Origin: Dactylonectria macrodidyma | Lineage: Eukaryota; Ascomycota; Sordariomycetes; Hypocreales; Nectriaceae | Length of the DNA: 64,000 nt | Assembly (NCBI GenBank): GCA_020744425.1 | Contig: JAGMUV010000030.1 | Coordinates: 620,001 to 684,000 of the forward strand | Direction: 5' to 3' | Part shown: piece after piece, positions 10,246-19,890 of the stretch | Layout: the number at the start of each line of letters is the position of its first letter | Numbering within the stretch: position 1 is the stretch's first letter | Program-made: the position numbers and the translations under genes | Notes under the pieces: generated by a model | Told to the model about the DNA's origin: nothing | What the model saw: only the letters and a program-made list of their open reading frames with translations | The model's database searches: none

Positions 10246-10752
10246 ATGTATGTCCCTCTCAAGCCCACATTCGAAGGTTACGTGGAGTCAGCGATTGACG
10301 CTCGCAAACTCCTTGAGAGCTGCTTGGTCGGTCAGCATATGCACGCCCCCCGCAGTCCTCTTAATCATAAGCTTAATGACCTCATCAAGATCGGGCCAAT
10401 CTTTATCTATGAGCAAAGGTCGTTAGGCATCGCGAAATGGAAGGACGGTATGACCTGGGCTGAACTAGAACCTGACGAAGAAGGCTTCCTCATATTTAAG
10501 CTTCGGGAGCCCGATTGCGAACTACATGGCCTTGTCAAGAAATCATGCACGATGCCTTATAAGGGAATCAAGCATAGCCTCGTCAGCTACTATATAGAAG
10601 ACGACGTGGAGAAAGGCCTCTTGATTACCATCAGCCGCCAGGAGGAACTACAGGCTGTCGAGCCCCGAGAGGAGTTCGTCATTTCAATGGAGGTTGAAGA
10701 GGATCCATATGACCCGGCGTGGAGAGCAACAGAAGAGGGAGCAGGATCATAA
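10246..10752 (+). CDS. short WOPR-domain (Gti1/Pac2 family) transcription regulator
   Basis: 168 aa from the ATG at 10246; the frame is also open upstream to 10180, but the domain begins right after MYVPLKP. WOPR box a is seen as TFEGYVESAIDARKLLESC, then GPIFIYEQRSLGIAKWKDG with TWAEL. Box b is LVKKSCTMPYKGIKHSLVSYY followed by DDVEKGLL. The family includes Gti1/Pac2, Ryp1 and Wor1, nuclear DNA-binding regulators of morphology, virulence and secondary metabolism. Here the usual RWTDG..WSPSR core is KWKDG..WAELE, so DNA contacts may differ. The long Gln/Pro-rich C-terminus typical of Gti1/Pac2 proteins is absent; the protein stops about 20 residues after the domain. Its position among asparaginase and methyltransferase genes makes it a candidate local regulator, which is inference. 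Confidence 0.75.
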   Translation: MYVPLKPTFEGYVESAIDARKLLESCLVGQHMHAPRSPLNHKLNDLIKIGPIFIYEQRSLGIAKWKDGMTWAELEPDEEGFLIFKLREPDCELHGLVKKSCTMPYKGIKHSLVSYYIEDDVEKGLLITISRQEELQAVEPREEFVISMEVEEDPYDPAWRATEEGAGS

Positions 10753-11032
10753 AGCCCAGGAGACATATCAATTGAATGGGCGTCTCCGAGGACTACCATC
10801 TCCAAGTTCTCACGTTAGCGGTGAGACCACGGCGGAAGCTAACACTAAGTCTGAAGACGGGACACCGAGAAACCCTGAGACCGAGCATGCCGAGGTGGAG
10901 ACGACCATTTCAGCGCAAGGTGACGGCGGCCCGCAAGACACGACGGCGATGGGGGATTGGGAAAGATGCGAGAAAGGGTGATGAGTAGCTGCAATCATTC
11001 TGTAACAAGCTCATCTGGCAGTTACAGGCCAC

Positions 11033-11652
11033 CCAAAACTAAGACCAATGGAGCATTCGTATGGATGAACAGTCCAATTACTCAGCTAGACTAACGTAGA
11101 CATTGCTTCGTCATCATGCTGAACCGTCGAACCTCAAATACGAGCCCTTTTTACTATTCTTCAATCTCTTTCCGCCACTTAAATTCGTGAGACATCTCTG
11201 AGTCAAATAAACCAAGCTTCATTTATGCTTTAGGTGCACTGCCATTTTCAAAATGATTAGAATGACAATGCTGTGGTGGTGTCTGTGCGCTATCCTTTCA
11301 TTCTTCACCAAGAAACACCTTTGGCACGAGAACCTCGAGACGATCCTTGAAACGAGGCACTTGCCTAACATCACAATTATTTCGACTGGAGGAACTATCG
11401 CCGGGACGGCAAACTCCTCCGAGATAACGACGAGCTACCGTTCTGGCGCCTTGAACATCACAGAAGTGATCAAGGACATTCGGGGAAAACTGGAAAACGT
11501 TGCAAATATCCATGTTGATCAGTTCCTTAACATTGACAGCCTGGAGATTAATTCATCCATTGCCGTCAGTATAAGCCACCGGATCGGGCGAGAGGTTCTT
11601 AATCCATGCACACAAGGCATCGTCTTGTTACTCGGTACGGACCTCATGTCTG
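11033..11652 (+). repeat. duplicated asparaginase promoter and 5' half, copy 2
   Basis: Partner of 8106-8716. Similarity starts near AAGACCAATGG and includes upstream sequence and coding sequence to GTDLMS. In the upstream part this copy more often carries A or T at transition differences, as expected from RIP-like mutation, although the coding region remains open. Confidence 0.8.
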
Positions 11653-12383
11653 AGGTAGCTACACTGTTGAGCCTGACGATAAAGAGCAACAAGCCTGTGG
11701 TGTTAACCGGCGCGATTTGGCCACACACAGCCACCAGCGCTGATGGCCCCGGCCACATAATCGCAGCAGTAACAACAGCAGCAACAATTGGACGGAGCTC
11801 ACGAAACCACGAAGTCATCATTGTCATACAAGATAAGATCCTGGCTCCATGGGGGACCAAAAAAGAGAATGATCGCTTTCTACCCGGGCCTGGATCATGG
11901 ATTGGGGACATACGAGATTTTGTACCTTTCTTCCGCAGGCCGTTCGGCCACTGTGCGCCGCTTAAGATTGATGTCAGTGGTCTTGACCCAGGAGTCCCGC
12001 TTCCAGCTGTGGAAATTCTCCATGCTTATCAAGATTTTCGTCCCGCCTTTGTCGCAACTGCCATCGCCGAGGGGGCCGAAGGGCTGGTCCTGGTTGGGTA
12101 TGGAGATGGTTATTGGCCGTCATCATCAGCACAACAGATTAGAGACCTGTTGCTCAAGACAGATGTTGTCACGGTGCTTGCCAATGCGGGCCAGTCGGAA
12201 TACGTGGACAAGACGCGAATCGGGGTTGGAATACCTGGAGGCGGCTGGATCCCGACCCAGCTTCGGATCTTACTGCAAGTTCTGCTATTTTCTCAGGTAA
12301 ACGAGGACGAAATGAGAATTATTCTTTCAGATGGGCCTAGATTTTGTGAGTATGGGACAGGTGACAGGAGAAATCCCCTGTGA
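11253..12383 (+). CDS. type II L-asparaginase-like protein, probably catalytically altered
   Basis: 376 aa, no intron, start MIRMTMLWWCLCAILSFF. Residues 1-18 are hydrophobic, suggesting a signal peptide or anchor. LPNITIISTGGTIAG (37-51) carries the first active-site Thr (T48). GTDLMSE (128-134) keeps the second Thr-Asp pair (T129, D130), but the His of the HGTDT signature is Leu. KPVVLTGAIWP and TSADGP are present. The Lys corresponding to K162 of the E. coli enzyme aligns with a TIG stretch and seems to be lost. The C-terminal part (VEILHAY, EGAEGLVLVGYGDGYWP, then GGGWIPTQLRILLQ) is complete. The normal reaction would be Asn to Asp plus ammonia in the secretory path or outside the cell; reduced activity or a binding role is possible. 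Confidence 0.8.
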   Translation: MIRMTMLWWCLCAILSFFTKKHLWHENLETILETRHLPNITIISTGGTIAGTANSSEITTSYRSGALNITEVIKDIRGKLENVANIHVDQFLNIDSLEINSSIAVSISHRIGREVLNPCTQGIVLLLGTDLMSEVATLLSLTIKSNKPVVLTGAIWPHTATSADGPGHIIAAVTTAATIGRSSRNHEVIIVIQDKILAPWGTKKENDRFLPGPGSWIGDIRDFVPFFRRPFGHCAPLKIDVSGLDPGVPLPAVEILHAYQDFRPAFVATAIAEGAEGLVLVGYGDGYWPSSSAQQIRDLLLKTDVVTVLANAGQSEYVDKTRIGVGIPGGGWIPTQLRILLQVLLFSQVNEDEMRIILSDGPRFCEYGTGDRRNPL

Positions 12384-13810
12384 GGTTCTCCTGACGGTAC
12401 TCCGTGTGATGGGTCTATGAGGCCGAGTTTGGTCAGGACAGGGGCCAGGGCCAGAGTGGATACTCACTTAGCGAGGTTCGGTGTAAGTGCGGGGTGCCTG
12501 CCTTCTGACAAGTCATCCATACAGTCAATATTATACGTGCTGACCGCAGGATGCGATTCAACTAGCGCCGCGGGGTGACAAGCAGGGGTAATTGAAGGGG
12601 GCAGAGATGGCTACTTTTACCAGCGAGGGGTGCTTCTAGGCCAAGACGGATCCAAAATTGGTGGGGCCCTCATTTGTCTGACAATCTAGATCCTTTCAGC
12701 GTGTTGTACCGTCTCAGGTACATCACTCGGTTGAAGCTGTACCTGGGGACCATCGGTGAGAAACCCCCTTGCGGGCGGCACATCAGGGACCGCTGATAAG
12801 GATGACCTATCAACCCTGGCCCATGTTGGCTTGCCGAGCCGCGTTCATTGTAATACTTGTTAGGACGCGGGTTGACGTGTACAGGAGGAATCGAACAAAA
12901 CAAGCGAGGGCATTTGTGAGTGACTGGAAACCGACTGGAAAGTTGATACTTGGCTGGCTAGGACGGCGAGGTCTCCGATTGGGAAGACCGTACACTGAAG
13001 CGATACATTAAGGAAAACACAACTTTGTCCTTATCAAGGGAATGCAATGGACAATTAATGTACTACAATGAACTGCAGTCAATTTAAGTCTCATTCACTG
13101 ATCGCGACCTTATCAAATAATGAGGACTGGCGGAGAAGGCACTTAGGATGGGCTTGTGACGGAACATAGCTTAGGGAGAGCTCAGAGATACGGTGGCACA
13201 AAATGCACTCAAGACAGCAAAGAAAAATCGCAGCGAGGTGAACGGGCGCTATTCCCTTTCAGCTGGCAGGGAGTTCCCTGCCCCCTAAAGACCCATGCTC
13301 AACCATACTGGTCAGTTGCGATCAGCCTGCGTGAGTGCAAGCCATGGGGCAAACCATCGTGCATCCGGCACACCGCCAAACTTGAGGACCAACAGTAGTA
13401 GCATGGAGCAATCCGAATGGATGGCTAGGGTTACTGGGTAGGGAGACAATGGATGCACCCATTCATGCTGTCTAACCGAGCTAGATCCACTACCTCCCAG
13501 CGGTGAGCAGACAACGTAAGAGCCCAATTCCACCTGTTTCTCGCCTCGGGTTGAACGCGACGTGACCATTGCCATACCTGGTTCCCATCACCATCGAACG
13601 CCGCATAATCACTGCATAGTCTTCTAAATATGATGTAATATGCTAAATCTGGCACATACGAGTACGCGTTTCTGCAGTTAGGTAACCATCAGGCTCCCAC
13701 GTTTATAGAGGAACGATAAGTCCCACAGATAGTCTTCACTCCTTCACTCTTCATTCAACCGATCCTATTCAGCTGATCCTATTCAGTCAATTCAATTACC
13801 CGTTGAACAG
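12384..13810. other. intergenic, nothing recognised
   Basis: About 1.4 kb with no credible spliced frame, RNA gene or repeat. GGAATCGAAC near 12888 resembles part of a tRNA T-loop on the minus strand, but the rest of a cloverleaf cannot be drawn. Confidence 0.4.
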
Positions 13811-13886
13811 AATGCTCTATTTTACTAGAGAAAACGGAGAGCTGTATTGTAAGTTTTAACTATTCCAGCCATGAAGATAGTTATTA

Positions 13887-14123
13887 ATGAGACTAGTGGA
13901 GAAAGGTGCCATCTTCGAGAGCGACATAGTTAGTCGTTCGCCTGCATCCGCATGGCCCGAGAAACAACAGGAGGCCGAGCTTAAATCGGACCAGGAGATG
14001 TGGGAAGTAAACCTAACGAGGGACGAGCTCCAAACCAGACAGGTCGCAGCTATCGCTGTGCACGGGACTCTCTGGGTAGCGACTGCAGTCTTCCGTGGCG
14101 TGACATGGTTCCTGGGAATCTAG
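13887..14123 (+). CDS. possible small protein
   Basis: 78 aa frame starting MRLVEKGAIFESD, acidic in the middle (KQQEAELKSDQEMWEV), with a hydrophobic C-terminus (VAAIAVHGTLWVATAVFRGVTWFLGI) that could be a membrane tail. A short upstream frame (ATG at 13811, MLYFTRENGELY) ending at a GTAAGT-like donor could be a first exon, but no joint model is convincing. Unrecognised. Confidence 0.3.
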   Translation: MRLVEKGAIFESDIVSRSPASAWPEKQQEAELKSDQEMWEVNLTRDELQTRQVAAIAVHGTLWVATAVFRGVTWFLGI

Positions 14124-14884
14124 AATTGGATGGCAATTGATTGGTTGTTTCGGAGGATAATATACTAGATGACAGTTCGATTATGCTATTGTAATTGCAA
14201 ATGCTCGTCACTACTACCTGTGTCTTAATGACGAAGCATATTTTGATTACATTCATATGCACAATCTGATAGGTAACGCCAAGGACTGGCCGCAACTTTT
14301 CTTTAGTGCTCTCACTCGTATTCGGATTGGAGGTTTTATCCAGACCACGCATTCTTTGGCTTACTTTTATGCCTGCCCTTTTCTAGCAATTACGCTCCAC
14401 CTTGCCATATCATTAGCTGCTCATCAGCCCGGTACAGTCAGTTTAGCATGGGAGGAACGTAGAAATGGGTGGGTGGGATGGGTCATGGGATAACCAACAG
14501 ACTTCTCTCGTGGGAAAATCTGGACGGAAACCCCAACTGGGGAAGGGACGTTGTGCCACCGACATCATTGGCGGGGATCGTCAGTAGGCCTAAGGGCCAG
14601 TTGCAGAGGGTAACTGTTTCGACGATCTTTTTACTAACTCAAGCGCCTCCTCATATCTCGTGCCCCCCATGTCGGGCAAGAAGGAAGTGTTACAATGCAT
14701 GATGATCATTATTAATTGCCTCAATGTATAAGCGAATGAACCCTTTACCACACCATTCATGAGAGCTCAAACGAGAGCTCGATGGCTACAATCGGTTTAA
14801 TACGTGAAAAAAAAGACATGTGTTAGATAATACGATTGGGAGAAACTGGATTGGGGCCAGCCCCATAATCATTGGGTACTTGGA

Positions 14885-15033
14885 AGCGGAGAGCGTCAGA
14901 GCAGATTAGGGACCTGTTGCTTGAGACAGATGTTGTCGCGGTGCTTGCCAATGCGGGCCAGTCAGAGTACGCAGACAAGACGCGAATCGGGGCTGGAATA
15001 CCAGGAGGCGGCTGGATCCCGGCCCAGCTTCGA
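14885..15033 (+). pseudogene. asparaginase 3' fragment (third copy)
   Basis: Encodes EQIRDLLLETDVVAVLANAG and the following ADKTRIGAGIPGGGWIPAQLRIL, nearly identical to the C-terminal region of the gene at 11253 (its 12133-12268). Similarity begins and ends abruptly; the flanks are unrelated. It lacks both active-site regions and has no start of its own. It shows that pieces of the same parent gene were scattered within 4 kb. Confidence 0.85.
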
Positions 15034-15255
15034 ATCTTAGAGCCAACACTAGCTCGAGGCAAGCTGATCCTCTTGCTCCAACCCGCAACCTCGCCTGGCG
15101 AAAAGTTTCTCTCTTCAATCTTTCAAACGAAACTCCAACATTGCCATGGACTACAAACAATTTGAGTATTCGCTCGTACACTAACAGTAGACCTCGGTGG
15201 TCGGGCTCCACTCCTTCTCGGGGAGAAGCAGGGCAAGAAAATTGTTGCTCTGAAG

Positions 15256-16710
15256 ATGGATTACAAGCGCTTTGAGTACGTCTTTCTCACTAAACGCAAG
15301 ACGAGCACGACGGGCATGTCGTCCCATTTTTCAGGAAATTTCCTGTTCCTATCAGCCGAAGGTATTCACTCTACTCAATCAGATGAGGAACGCTTCCTGA
15401 TGAAGTATGCCCCGGGTTTTGTAAAAAAGGTTGATCTTGGAAGGTCAGAATGGCAGCAAGTTTACGCGCCTGAGTATCAATTGTGAGAGAAATATGCTTC
15501 TAAACTCATGTGGATGACTAATTCAGTTTCAGCCTGTTCAAGTTCGACCCATGGCGACGCTTTGCTACCTTGAAGTGTGTTGGAGATGGGAATTACAGAG
15601 CAAGAGCTGAGATGCCTCCAGAGACAAAAGAAGTGAAGGTAGAGCTGCGCAAGGGAATGCACAGACGGCCACTGGGAGCAGCTCAAGAGAAAACACAACT
15701 ATTTCCCAACGACATACTCAACGACCACAAAATCCTCCACATCGACTTCAAGCTTCATGAGAGCATTACAGATCACTTGCTGTTCTTCTCCAGCGAAGGA
15801 AATATCGAAGTCACGACTGACCCGTTCTTGAGATACGGCGATTGCTGCAAGTTCCATCGCTTTCGCGACACTGGAAGCGACGAGGCATCCAATGCATCTC
15901 AGAAAACCCCAAGAATGTCCACCACAGACCGGCTGCAGACAAGCATCCCGGAATTCAGTTCGACAGACCGCTACTTGGCTGAATTTTTGCAGCCAAGTGT
16001 GTCCGAACATGGCTCGCAACCCGGTACCCCGGCGGAACCACACCCAGCTGTTTCGACTGGCGAGCCACCGGTGTCAGATGAGAGAGAGACCGTTCAGGAG
16101 TGAGTTCCTTTCGCCACGAAACAATAAAGACTAACGCCCGCTAGTACGGTCGAAGAAGCGTCACCAACGAACCAGACTCCACGCAACGAAGTTTCGACAC
16201 CTGAGCCAGCCAGAGATGGCCCTCAGGTTCCAGGAGCCCACAACACGAGCGTGTCGCACGAAGCGCGTCAGACTACTCGAGAGGCATCAAACGAAATGTC
16301 CGAAGCACACACGTTACCGAATACAGATAACGATACTCGAACTCAAGTAGTGACTGAAGCGCTCAGAGATACTACTACGACCGGCGAAGGCGTTCGAAAC
16401 GCGACCAGGTGTGACATCGAGCATCAGGTGAGGATATGGCTCACGACGGAGACGGAAGTGGAGGCATCCGCACTTTGCAAACGTTATCCAGAATATACGT
16501 TCGGAAGTCTGAGGAAGATCTGGCAAACTGTGAAGAAGCAATTAAAGAAATCTGGTTATTCCGGTTCCTTGGCGTCTCTTACAAGGTAAGTCTACCGAGA
16601 TATCTATTTCTACTGTGCTAAATCTTGTCAGGCACAGAATGGCATTGGAATCAACGACATTCACTAGATCAATGGATGTCGTAGGAACTACCATCATTGT
16701 CGGACAGTGA
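15256..16710 (+). CDS. hypothetical protein, four exons
   Basis: Exons 15256-15482, 15533-16099, 16145-16585 and 16632-16710; introns of 50, 45 and 46 bp, all GT-AG. Total 1314 nt gives 437 aa. The N-terminal ~200 residues look globular (two segments with similar FLFLSAEG and LLFFSSEGN motifs, suggesting an internal duplication). Residues ~200-330 are Ser/Thr/Pro/Glu-rich and probably disordered. A Lys-rich C-terminal region follows (RKIWQTVKKQLKKSG) and the last exon ends DVVGTTIIVGQ. The frame is open for some 80 bp upstream of the chosen ATG, and MDYKxFEY occurs at both 15145 and 15256, so the 5' end may be longer or locally duplicated. No known family is recognised. Confidence 0.6.
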
Positions 16711-16862
16711 TATAGCTAGGATAGGGGAATATGTTCATCCTGTACATTGCCCTTATCGTTTCTTCGGTCGTGGTAAGTGTGTACTCGGATGGGATCAACC
16801 CGAGCTTTTTGAAACGGTGAAGAAGTATTAGTGTCATGAACTTCTGGTCCTTTCAAGTCGCC

Positions 16863-17347
16863 TTTGAGCTGCATCCTGAATGTCATAGACGGTATTGATG
16901 CTCATGAAGGCCATGTTCTTTTCATGATCACAAACAACTATGACTTGCTGGATGAGGCTCTTACTCGACCTGGCCGAGTCGACCTTACGTACAATTTTAC
17001 GTTAGCCAAGCGGCGTCACGCAGAATAGCTCTTCACCATCATGAATACCAAGAAAGGGGATGACACCGCTGGAAGTGGTAACGAAATTGCCAGGATGGCT
17101 AGTGAATTTGCGAACAAGATCCCCGACGACAAGTTCTCGCAAGCACAGATACAGGGTTAACTCCTATCAAAGAGTGGGCGAGGCGTGCGAAAAAGTTGAG
17201 GCCTGGGTGACGAGTTTTGATGAGGATGACAAAGTGCCGAAGGTAGATCCGCACCTTAGCTTCGGTGATTATTTCAAGCGCCTTCTTGATATCGAATCTT
17301 TGCGTTCGAAATCACGGAGAAGAAGCAAAGGGGTAGAAGGGTCATAA
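16863..17347 (+). pseudogene. BCS1-type AAA ATPase C-terminal relic
   Basis: Translation gives LNVIDGIDAHEGHVLFMITNN, then DEALTRPGRVDLTYNF, the end of the AAA module of BCS1-like mitochondrial ATPases (Walker B-proximal, sensor and arginine-finger region), then NKIPDDKFSQAQIQG. In-frame stops follow HAE and IQG, and later codons need frame changes. The N-terminal BCS1 domain and Walker A are missing. BCS1 proteins translocate the Rieske protein in mitochondria; accessory paralogues are common in Eurotiales. This copy cannot encode a complete protein. Confidence 0.7.
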
Positions 17348-18995
17348 GATCAGTCGGTCGGGGCTGGGTTGGAAACGCTATATTCCTTCGCGATTGACTA
17401 GAATACATATCACCTCTCATTCTGATTTTCCATTGCACCATTTGCCTTTGCAGACAGAACTTGCTACCCTCGACGAACCGCGTCCCCTATTGTGTGCCAA
17501 TTGACGAGCAACCAGAGTCGACCAAAGAATAGCGCCTTCAGCCTACATTAAGAGTTTTCCAGGCAAGTCGTAGGTGATGATGTCGTGGGACCTTGGATAT
17601 CGGGATATTAGGTCGGGATCTTGGATGGCGGGGGCCAACTGATTGGTTTGCCTGACCTGGATTCGAGGTTCAGAGAAAGCATGTCCAAGTCATGCCAAAG
17701 ATTGCAGTCCTTATTCGGTGGGAACTCGTGCTCTACTTCCAGAATCCTGGAGAGCAGATTGCGAAGAGTCATACAAGCTAATTGAGGCGAGTACTCTGAT
17801 AAGTAGTCATATGCTTGAGGGAGTGTACTCGGGAATATGTTTTCGTAACAAGAAACATACTCGCATAACAGCAAGCGGATCTCATGGTCCAATTAAACCT
17901 CTTGGTTGTTATTTTATGTATAAGTGAAGTTAAATAAGGATTTGGTCATTGTATAAGTGGGGCGTTCAGCTAAGCCCCTGTTCATCTAATGGGTGCGCTG
18001 ACTTATAGGGCTAAGGATATGTGGGTCCCTCTGTGCCTCAAAACTTTACTGAGTGATAGCAGTGACCAACACTGCCCTTCTCAGCTCCCAATTCACATCT
18101 GCCAAGAACTCGACACTGTTATCTTCTGTAATACACCCATCAAACATGGCTCCATCACCCCATCCGCCCTTATCCCAAGCCACGCCACAAGATACCCTCC
18201 TTCGCTTAGCCGGGTGCGGTACCAGACTCCACGACACGTCTTCGACCGGGGATGGTGTTTTTGCCTCGCTTGAACTTGGATATTCAACGTTGTCCTGCGC
18301 TGATCTCGTTCTCTTCGATGGTTCGCCAGGCGATGCTTGAGATGGGGATGACTCGGCCGAGTTGCCACCTGTTTACGTGCACATGACTGTACAGTACGCC
18401 TCGGAACATTTTGCGTTGTCTGACCTGCTCTTAGTCAAAGAGAGGTTTTTACAGTAGTCAAAAAGAGGTCCTTACTTTTAGCCAAAAGCGGCGGATCCCT
18501 GATCGTTAATATCTTAAATAAATATGCCAAAATAAAGTTACAGACCTAATATAAAATATAGAGAGCTACAGTAATATTACAGCAGCCAGTTAAATTATAG
18601 CAAGCTGAAGTATCTTCTAATAAGCCGCGCATATAAGCAGATTATGTCCAAGTTCTATAATCTATTAAGTTCTTTCTAATATCTATATATCAGGCGAGGA
18701 GAAGTTAGAAGCTCTATAATGAGCTGCAGCAACGAAATCTCGATGGAGAGATTGGCAGGGACTGGGTGTTGGTGTACTGCTGAGATCAACGGCCTGCCCG
18801 TAGGGTCTTTGCCACATCCAGTATATAAGCCATTACTGCGCATTAGCGCGCATTCCCTTTTGGCGTAGTGGCCAGAATGCGACAGTCTTACTACGCTATA
18901 TGTTGTTAGTAAATAAGCCAAGATAAAGAAGAGGAAGGTGCTTCCTATATGAATAAAGATGGAAGGGAATGGAGGTATGCATTTCCACCTGTGGA
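17348..18995. other. gene-poor stretch with AT-rich, RIP-like patch
   Basis: No supported gene. A minus-strand open frame at 17608-17892 has reasonable composition but lacks an ATG (a stop immediately precedes the TTG), so it is at best an exon or fragment. From about 18440 to 18720 the sequence is rich in TA dinucleotides with few CA/TG, as after repeat-induced point mutation of a transposon. This patch abuts the truncated deaminase gene. Confidence 0.5.
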
Positions 18996-18996
18996 C

Positions 18997-19890
18997 TTAC
19001 CCAGCTGCTGTCTGTAAGTGGTTGTAAGTTTCCTGCTCATCGAACATGAGCTTGTTAAGAAGCCACTCCTTAGCTGTGAATTTGGTGTAGTGTTTAGGGA
19101 ACGACTTGAGAAAATGTTGGAATTTCATGGTCTGACGAGACTCATATTTGGCGGAGAATAGATCGCCGGGCTTCTCCTTCTCGGGGCTCATAAGAGAGAA
19201 CTGGATTTCACAGAAGTCGTAGCTAGCATAGCCATCATCCGGCACTAGGGGGATGCTACTTGTGATAAACATGCGATCCATGCTTTCGGCGATGCTTAGC
19301 AGGACATTGGGGGCGAGACAGGCATTGAAATGGATGTGCAGGTGCGCACCCTTGGGCATGTGACGGGCAACATTGAACAGAGCCGTCTGGTTGATGAGAG
19401 GTAGGTTGGATAAGAAGTGATCGCCAGCAAACCGGGCGTGCGTCTGACCACCGAAGCCGGTCCGGGGCGGGGCAGTGTCGTAGATCCCGGAGCGATCTTC
19501 GCGCTTGAGCCGCTGGATGATGGCCTCGGCGCGGCGCTCGTTAGACGAGCTCTGTTTGCGGCAGCTAAAGTCAAAACCAAGTATCTTCTCGCGGTCGAGC
19601 AGCTGAGAGCGCAGAGCGTTGTACTGATCTACGGAATCGTAGCCGGAGTCGGGGTTGATGCCGTCCCAGATGGGCTGGTCCAGACCCAATGCGGCGGCGA
19701 TGTCGGCGTCATGGGCGTCGATCAGACTCCTGGCAGCGACCTCCTCGCGTTGGAGGGTACAGCGCGGACCGGGAAGCTTCTTTGCTGAGCGAAGGAATCG
19801 AGCCATGGTGGCGAGGGGGGTGGTTCCCTTGGTCTTGTCGTCTGGCTGGTCTCCTTCAGTCGAGTCACGGCGGGAACAGATGGCGCTCAT
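18997..19890 (-). pseudogene. CECR1/ADGF-type adenosine deaminase, first exon only
   Basis: ATG at 19890 (MSAICSRRDSTEG). The 297-residue frame carries the N-terminal half of a secreted-type adenosine deaminase: MPKGAHLHIHFNA with the first metal-binding His-X-His, then FMFDEQETYNHLQTAAG-like sequence (here LMFDEQETYNH). The frame ends at an apparent splice donor (CTGG|GTAAGT, about 18999-19003), but no downstream exon with the remaining metal ligands or catalytic Glu was found; AT-rich sequence follows instead. Intact fungal homologues exceed 500 residues. The gene is therefore truncated at or near an exon border, most simply by an insertion or rearrangement. Confidence 0.75.

Noticed and set aside
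12868..12900. GGAATCGAAC resembling a tRNA T-loop on the minus strand
   Set aside because: No matching acceptor stem, D-arm or anticodon arm could be drawn around it.
17608..17892. 94-residue minus-strand frame with reasonable composition
   Set aside because: A stop codon directly precedes the TTG and no plausible upstream exon was found; noted only in the gap description.
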